Shown: positions 15,868-20,467 of the stretch, piece after piece
Numbering within the stretch: the stretch's first letter is position 1
Layout of the letters: each line of letters begins with the position of its first letter
IMG/VR virus record: IMGVR_UViG_3300020190_000437
Span: 1-20,467 of that record
Direction: 5' to 3' (one strand)
Length of the DNA stretch: 20,467 nt
From: a virus
The notes under the pieces: model-generated
The model's database searches: none
What the model was told of the DNA's origin: nothing
Seen by the model: the letters and a program-made list of their open reading frames with translations, nothing else
Position numbers and translations under genes: made by a program

Positions 15868-17469
15868 TTATAAAAGCCAAGAAATATCTTCTTGACCATT
15901 TGAGTAAGGGTTGTCTATTTTAAATGGGTTATTGTTATACTTATCAGCATAATTTGGCCCATTGGAATAACCTCCAGCATATGATGTACGAGAATTTCCT
16001 ATACTATTCAACATACTTTTAGTCATTTCCATACTATTTGTTCTAAGTTTAAAAGCGGTTTCACGTAAATAACACCCAATAGAAAATGCCATAATCAAGT
16101 CGTCATTGTATCCTCCTTGAGCTTCTGCTCTACCGTTTCTCCATATAAATACTTTCATTTCCTCTAATAGGCGCACAGAATGGAAAACAACTGCTTTATC
16201 TATAATAGCTTCTTGAAATTTACCAATTGCTATTGGACGAGTTGTATTTGACATGGTAAAACCAGGTGTCATTTTACTGTGATCCATATAAGGATCAAAG
16301 AAATTATCTACATTGTTTGTTCCACCTTTTGGTGAATAATAAAAGTTTTGATAACCTCTATCTAAAATCGTTTGTACTGTTGACCATCCTACACTTTGAT
16401 TTTCGACTGCAAGTAAAGCATTGTTATATTCCGTTGCAATGCTAGTTAACAAGTGTCCATAATCCTTTGTATTGATTTGACCCTTATATTCACCTACCTG
16501 AGTGAATGTTTCAACATCAAAGATGTGAAACCCTGAAAAATCCTTACCATCACCACGTGCTACATCAGCTACGATCAAATAGTTCCTAGAATAGTCGGCT
16601 GGTTCCCAAATCCATAGGTTTTGGTCAACTCCACGTTTTTCAAGAGGTTCTTTCACGTGAAATTGTTCGTAAAAAGTAATATCTTCTGGTGTAAATACAG
16701 TGTCACCAGATGTTGTAAAGTCACAGTCACATTCTTGTGCTGCCATTCGGATACCTAAATCAGCATCTTGTTGATCTCTCCATGATTGATCTCGTTCAGG
16801 ATGTACTTGCCAAGGTAATCTAATAGGTAAAAAACTATTATCACCCATTTCTGCAGCAACCCATGTTTTATGGAACCAGTTACCTGTACCATAAGGTGTA
16901 GATAATGCAATACAACCTCCACCAGTAGCTAAGGTTTGTTGAGCTGAGGCCCATATCTCACCAATATTGTGAATGAAGGCAGCCTCATCTATAATCAACA
17001 AAGAAACGGCTTCTGATCGACCTGCATCACTTGAGGCACCTATTGCTTTGATTTGAGATCCATTTGGTAATCGAAGTGTTAATTTGTTTGCTTCGTCAGG
17101 TTTGTTTGCAAATTTAAGCCACGAAGGTAAACTTTCGTACATAAATCTAACTTTGGTAACCATGTTTTTAGCGGTTTCCTGTTTAGTTGCAATACATAAT
17201 ACGTTTTTATCTTCATGAAATAACATTAACCACAATGAGTAACCTGCGGATAATGTTGAAATACCTAACTGGCGGGATTTAAGTACTATTGAATATGGAT
17301 TCTCTTGGAATAAAGTAAGTACTTTTTCTTGGAATGGATAAAGGTTAAATTGAATTCGTCCACGTTGTGGATGTTGGATGTAACAGTATTTTTTCATAAA
17401 ATACGCTGGTGATTGGGCGCATTTTATATATTCCTCTCGGACTACCTGTTTTAAACTTTTTTCTTCCAT
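15868..17469 (-). CDS. 17: Terminase large subunit (gp17-like): ATPase and nuclease
   Basis: This 533-residue packaging motor has both domains complete. The ATPase has a variant Walker A SRQLGIST (65-72), Walker B LLIIDEAAF (157-165, Asp161-Glu162) and a motif III STP (190-192). The RNase H-like nuclease shows LIVADVARGDGKDFSG (Asp302), LLAVENQ (Glu356) and GYNDDLIM (Asp456/Asp457), matching the three acidic positions of T4 gp17. It pumps DNA into the prohead through the portal, cuts concatemers, and directly precedes the portal gene here. The start overlaps the upstream stop (TAATG), which supports it and indicates coupling. The usual P-loop Lys before the Ser/Thr is Ile; several phage terminases have such a variant P-loop. 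Confidence 0.95.
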   Translation of the reverse strand: MEEKSLKQVVREEYIKCAQSPAYFMKKYCYIQHPQRGRIQFNLYPFQEKVLTLFQENPYSIVLKSRQLGISTLSAGYSLWLMLFHEDKNVLCIATKQETAKNMVTKVRFMYESLPSWLKFANKPDEANKLTLRLPNGSQIKAIGASSDAGRSEAVSLLIIDEAAFIHNIGEIWASAQQTLATGGGCIALSTPYGTGNWFHKTWVAAEMGDNSFLPIRLPWQVHPERDQSWRDQQDADLGIRMAAQECDCDFTTSGDTVFTPEDITFYEQFHVKEPLEKRGVDQNLWIWEPADYSRNYLIVADVARGDGKDFSGFHIFDVETFTQVGEYKGQINTKDYGHLLTSIATEYNNALLAVENQSVGWSTVQTILDRGYQNFYYSPKGGTNNVDNFFDPYMDHSKMTPGFTMSNTTRPIAIGKFQEAIIDKAVVFHSVRLLEEMKVFIWRNGRAEAQGGYNDDLIMAFSIGCYLRETAFKLRTNSMEMTKSMLNSIGNSRTSYAGGYSNGPNYADKYNNNPFKIDNPYSNGQEDISWLL

Positions 17470-17897
17470 TATTTAACTACTATAAAGGTAACAATAGTAA
17501 GTAAGGAAGCCACGAATCCTCCGCCTAACCACTTAAGTCCTGATTTAAGATTGGTGTTTTTACGGGTTAAATCATTAACGTCTTTTTCAAGTCCAGTGAT
17601 TATTTTATCTTTTTTTTCAATCGTTTTTTCATAATCAGCTATCTGTTTTTGATGTGATTTTTCTTTTTCAGTATATAAAACGATGATACTATCTTGAGAA
17701 TCAATTTTTTCGTTAAGTTGATAAACTAATTTATTTGCTATTTTAAGTTCAGCCATAGCCGAATCACCTCTAACTAAGTCAATAGCAATACGTCTTGCTT
17801 TATCGTATGAAAAACAAATTCTACTTGTATCTTTTTGAGAAAAAGTCGTTGAGTTCAGTAGGAGAAGAACTAGTAAGATCTTTAATTTTCTTATCAT
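17469..17897 (-). CDS. Candidate spanin subunit with signal peptide and C-terminal membrane span
   Basis: This 142-residue protein has four visible parts. They are a positively charged N-terminus with hydrophobic core (MIRKLKILLVLLLLN, a signal peptide probably cut near S20), a Cys at residue 28 in RICFSYDKARR, a long coiled coil (about 45-118), and a C-terminal hydrophobic segment, LGGGFVASLLTIVTFIVV (124-141). No clear lipobox is seen. The gene starts 77 bases inside the end of the preceding membrane coiled-coil gene, in another frame. This layout resembles Rz/Rz1 spanin pairs, which disrupt the outer membrane at lysis. A single protein with signal peptide and C-terminal span also resembles a u-spanin. 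A protein of unknown envelope function is the alternative. Confidence 0.55.
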   Translation of the reverse strand: MIRKLKILLVLLLLNSTTFSQKDTSRICFSYDKARRIAIDLVRGDSAMAELKIANKLVYQLNEKIDSQDSIIVLYTEKEKSHQKQIADYEKTIEKKDKIITGLEKDVNDLTRKNTNLKSGLKWLGGGFVASLLTIVTFIVVK

Positions 17898-18183
17898 AAT
17901 ACAAACGTGTTTTAATTAATTCTTTTTCCGTAATTTTAATTTCATTATTTAATGAATCTATAACTTTAGTTTGTTTAATTATTTGATAGTTTAAAGTATC
18001 ATTTAATTTTTTGTATTTGTTAATTTCAATTCTTAAGCTATCTATCTCCCTTTTTTCTTTGTCATATGTGTTTATTTGGGTAGGTTTAACTTTTACATAA
18101 ATTAAAAATAACAACAATAGTAAAAGTATCCCACCTATAATTAGATGGGATAACTTTAATTGGAATGTTTTATCTTTTATCAT
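17821..18183 (-). CDS. Candidate inner-membrane spanin (Rz-like coiled-coil protein)
   Basis: This is a 120-residue protein with a basic N-terminus, one membrane span (about 11-30, LSHLIIGGILLLLL) and then a periplasmic-type coiled coil (about 40-100) ending ELNDFFSKRYK. That is the N-in, C-out build of Rz-type inner-membrane spanins. I chose the ATG at 18183, one base after the upstream stop; an upstream in-frame ATG at 18198 would add MQVYK and overlap the previous gene by 14 bases. Its 3' end overlaps the next gene by 77 bases. No holin or endolysin is seen nearby, so the lysis role is an inference from topology and overlap. Confidence 0.55.
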   Translation of the reverse strand: MIKDKTFQLKLSHLIIGGILLLLLLFLIYVKVKPTQINTYDKEKREIDSLRIEINKYKKLNDTLNYQIIKQTKVIDSLNNEIKITEKELIKTRLYYDKKIKDLTSSSPTELNDFFSKRYK

Positions 18184-18184
18184 C

Positions 18185-19099
18185 TTATAAACCTGCAACT
18201 GCTCTTAAAGCATCTACTTGAACAGCATTAAACTTATATTTTTCTTTAGCAGAGTTAATAATTTGAATAGCTAATTTTTTATCTTCAGCACTTAATTCAC
18301 CTTTAGCTTTTTTAACTTTATTCATTAATCCTGTACGGATACGATCAAAGTTTTCATCTTTACTTGCTGGGGATGCTTGAGCTAATTCTTTTGCGGTTTT
18401 ATCACCTTTAATTTCTGCAGATGAAGGACCTTCTTCACTAGGTGATGTAAATTCATCTTCATCTTTATAGTAGGTGTCTTCTACTTCTTCGTCTGAATAT
18501 GATACATCATCAAATCCATCATTTCCTGGTGTGCGAGTAGCTGTTTTGGTTCCTGGTTTTCTGCCTCGTTGCCCTGTTGAAGGTGCTTTTTCTGGTTTAT
18601 CTGGATTGGAAGGTCTTCCTTGGGGTTTATCTGTTACTTTTTTCTTGGTTACTCCAGTTACAGATTCACCTTTATCTAGGATACCATAATCAATTAAATA
18701 ATTAATTAATGGGTTAACCTTTTGTTGAATAATGCCTAACTCATTAGCAATATCTCTTTGACGAATGGGTTTATTTTCTTTTTTATCTCTTTGGATAATA
18801 TCTATTATTTTATAAAGTAATTTTTTTCCTTCTTTAGTTGAATCTTTAATTTCATCTTTTAATTTTGCTAATTTTTCTGGGTTAGAAAGAACAATATTAT
18901 ATGCCATTTCATCTAATTGTTCTTCTTCAAGTTCCTCTTCAGCTAATTTTTTATATTTAGATAAAATTTCAGGTTCAGGCATTCCTGAAACGTTGATTTG
19001 GGGTTCAAATCCTTTTTTTTCGTCTGCAGGATTTTTTAATCTATAAAAGGCTTCGTTAATTTCTTCACGTATAATTTCAAGTAAACGAGATTTTTTCAT
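18185..19099 (-). CDS. Winged-helix, AT-hook-like DNA-binding protein with capsid-targeting-like N-terminus
   Basis: This 304-residue protein has not been assigned to a family. Residues 1-18 (MKKSRLLEIIREEINEAF) match the IIRE-x-I-x-EA helix found in the 763-residue head protein and end in INE-A, a possible gp21 site. Residues about 92-143 look like a winged helix (KIIDIIQRD, IRQRDIANELGI, VNPLINYLIDYGIL). GRP (161-163) and RGRKP (178-182) in a Pro/Lys/Thr-rich linker resemble AT hooks. An acidic stretch (about 193-225) and a short C-terminal helical domain follow. It sits two genes before the large terminase, so a small-terminase role is possible; a DNA-binding protein packed in the head is the other reading. 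An exact late palindrome lies 9 bases upstream. Confidence 0.7.
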   Translation of the reverse strand: MKKSRLLEIIREEINEAFYRLKNPADEKKGFEPQINVSGMPEPEILSKYKKLAEEELEEEQLDEMAYNIVLSNPEKLAKLKDEIKDSTKEGKKLLYKIIDIIQRDKKENKPIRQRDIANELGIIQQKVNPLINYLIDYGILDKGESVTGVTKKKVTDKPQGRPSNPDKPEKAPSTGQRGRKPGTKTATRTPGNDGFDDVSYSDEEVEDTYYKDEDEFTSPSEEGPSSAEIKGDKTAKELAQASPASKDENFDRIRTGLMNKVKKAKGELSAEDKKLAIQIINSAKEKYKFNAVQVDALRAVAGL

Positions 19100-19108
19100 A
19101 TTTAATTT

Positions 19109-19120
19109 TATTTATAAATA
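19109..19120 (-). promoter_or_regulatory. T4-type late promoter, exact palindrome
   Basis: The exact TATTTATAAATA abuts the stop codon of the NTPase gene (19121) and lies 9 bases before the ATG at 19099. It is the first motif copy upstream of the terminase-portal genes and could drive them all. Confidence 0.6.
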
Positions 19121-19651
19121 TTAGAAACCTATTACTTGTTTCAATTTCTGTATTCTTTCCTCAGTACTACCCGATAATTCAGCATAGTTTTTAAATTTAT
19201 TTTTATGTCTTATAATAAGTTGTTGTATTTCTTCATCTATTTTTTTTCTATATTCAGCATCTACGACACGTACTCCATTGTCTTCAAGTTCTACACCTTC
19301 AGGTGAAACATAAAATATGTAATCATATTCACGAAGTAAATGCGATACAGCATCGTTAAAATCATCTGCTACAAAGTATGCTATTGATTTAGCTAAACGT
19401 GTAAATGCCATAACATCAATTACAGTTCTATCTGTTATCATGTTATTTAACATAAGTTCACTTGCGCGTTCAGCCATAAACACTATTTGACCTTTTAATG
19501 TTGAATCCGTGTTTAACGGAATACCTAAATCACGTAAATACTTTGAACGTTCTGTTTTAAATTCATATCCAGCAAATTCAGGTAATTCTTTTAATGCATT
19601 AACTAATGTTGTTTTACCAACTGAAATTGTTCCACAAAGACCTATTTTCAT
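19121..19651 (-). CDS. P-loop NTPase, AAA_28 / NadR-like kinase type
   Basis: This 176-residue protein has Walker A GTISVGKTT at residues 7-15 at the very N-terminus, a DRT-x-ID segment (74-79) and YDYIFYVSPEG (109-119). This arrangement is typical of the AAA_28 family, related to the ribosylnicotinamide kinase domain of NadR and to small nucleotide kinases. The likely role is phosphoryl transfer to a nucleoside or NAD precursor, but the substrate cannot be read from sequence. The start overlaps the stop of the FAD-dehydrogenase gene by four bases (ATGA), so the two are translationally coupled and may share a metabolic task. It precedes the late-promoter copy at 19109-19120, which separates it from the head genes. 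Confidence 0.85.
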   Translation of the reverse strand: MKIGLCGTISVGKTTLVNALKELPEFAGYEFKTERSKYLRDLGIPLNTDSTLKGQIVFMAERASELMLNNMITDRTVIDVMAFTRLAKSIAYFVADDFNDAVSHLLREYDYIFYVSPEGVELEDNGVRVVDAEYRKKIDEEIQQLIIRHKNKFKNYAELSGSTEERIQKLKQVIGF

Positions 19652-20467
19652 AACTTTAATAAATTTTCTGCTACATAAATTGCTTGTGCACCTGATACTG
19701 TAATGCCTCTTGCACTTAAAGCATCACCTACGAAATGTACGTTAGAGTATTTTGTTAAACTAAGATCTTTATAGTTTACTAACGGTTCAGGTGACAAATA
19801 TTTTACTTCAGGCATATAAATTCCCCAATCATCTTGTAATGTTGGGAATACTTTTTTCATGTCTTGGATAAAATCCATAACATATCTAAAATAACCTTCC
19901 ATTACCGGCTCTACAACATGAGTAAGTGTATCTAAACTAATTTGAGTTGAAGTTACATTATTACCTTCTGATGTAGTTGATGGTTGGCGAGATGGGCTAT
20001 AATATAAACCAGTACCATTTGATTGTAATTTACTTACTACATTACGTGACCAAGTAAATGGATCCTTAATACCATTAATCTCCATTAAAATACCAAAATT
20101 GGTCATATCATTTCGATAACGCTCATCTTTTTTAGCATGACCATTGTAACTATGATCTCCATATGTTTCTTCTACAGCAACATAAGCAGCATTATTATTT
20201 GTACAGAATGAACGTAATGAAACTCCTTTATCTTCAAATTTTTTATATAACTTAAAGTCATATGAAATATCAATTAATTTTTGAAAGTGTTCTTGTGGTG
20301 CTTCAAATCGAACTCCAATTTGTACTGATTTAGGTTCATCTGGAAGTTGATATTCGTTTGCTATTTCTTGGGCAAAATCAATACCTGATTTACCTACTGC
20401 AAAGATAAGTTCATCATACTCTACAGTTAAACCACTTATTGAATCTAATGTTTTATAAAATAAAGTA
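19648..20467 (-). CDS. FAD-dependent dehydrogenase (COG2509-like), C-terminal part, cut by right edge
   Basis: The frame is open from the right edge to the TGA at 19648 (273 codons visible); the N-terminus, with the expected FAD-binding GxGxxG, lies outside the window. Visible segments are LIFAVGKSG, IGVRFEAP (matching the IGVR-[IV]-E-x-P of this family), a LRSFCTN stretch, and a C-terminal VHFVGDALSARGITVSG that closes the FAD site in this type of flavoprotein. The first ATG inside the visible part (20106) is not the true start, since conserved sequence continues well upstream. The physiological substrate of the family is uncertain. In this phage the gene is coupled to a kinase-like NTPase, which suggests an auxiliary metabolic unit. 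Confidence 0.8.
   Translation of the reverse strand, partial: TLFYKTLDSISGLTVEYDELIFAVGKSGIDFAQEIANEYQLPDEPKSVQIGVRFEAPQEHFQKLIDISYDFKLYKKFEDKGVSLRSFCTNNNAAYVAVEETYGDHSYNGHAKKDERYRNDMTNFGILMEINGIKDPFTWSRNVVSKLQSNGTGLYYSPSRQPSTTSEGNNVTSTQISLDTLTHVVEPVMEGYFRYVMDFIQDMKKVFPTLQDDWGIYMPEVKYLSPEPLVNYKDLSLTKYSNVHFVGDALSARGITVSGAQAIYVAENLLKL

Noticed and set aside
1-20467. tRNA genes, insertion sequences, integrase or attachment sites
   Set aside because: I found no cloverleaf-like sequence, transposase, recombinase motif or flanking repeats on reading both strands; gaps between genes are too short for most of these.

Overview
This window is a stretch of an AT-rich, T4-related (myovirus-type) phage genome. 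It probably comes from a phage of a Bacteroidota host. The T4-type assignment rests on a recognisable head-assembly set: large terminase (gp17), portal (gp20), prohead protease (gp21), core scaffold (gp22) and major capsid protein (gp23), followed by a PhoH-like ATPase. The host is an inference: almost no gene has a Shine-Dalgarno sequence, and starts sit behind short A-rich leaders, as is usual in Bacteroidota. All genes lie on the minus strand, so transcription runs from high to low coordinates.

Layout in transcription order. First, at the right edge (20467 to about 19100), come the C-terminal part of an FAD-dependent dehydrogenase and an AAA/NadR-like P-loop NTPase. Next (19099-17469) are a winged-helix/AT-hook protein and two overlapping genes for membrane-anchored coiled-coil proteins that look like a spanin pair. 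The head module follows (17469-6779): terminase, a portal gene broken by a frameshift, two small helical proteins, a 763-residue protein with several candidate protease sites, prohead protease, scaffold and capsid protein. PhoH and a small structural-type protein come next. The left third (5459-1) is a run of fibre or appendage genes: a 116-residue protein, three large paralogues sharing an MSTL-x-VN start, and the beginning of another gene.

Regulatory signals fit late transcription. The 12-base palindrome TATTTATAAATA contains the T4-type late promoter core TATAAATA. It occurs four times exactly and twice in variant form, each time 7-13 bases before a start codon. Two strong hairpin terminators flank the scaffold-capsid pair, one after the protease gene and one after the capsid gene.

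The most interesting pattern concerns head maturation. Amphipathic LR-x-IIRE-like helices ending in [I/L]-x-E-A recur in two proteins and twice in the 763-residue one, and a related N-terminal helix ending in LKE occurs in the 149-residue protein. A TNVGGA motif follows the predicted cleavage point both in the capsid protein and in that 149-residue protein. Together these look like capsid-targeting and protease-cleavage modules that bring several cargo proteins into the prohead. Other points are the portal frameshift, the overlapping spanin-like pair, a duplicated cysteine-containing module in one fibre, and the FAD dehydrogenase next to late genes.
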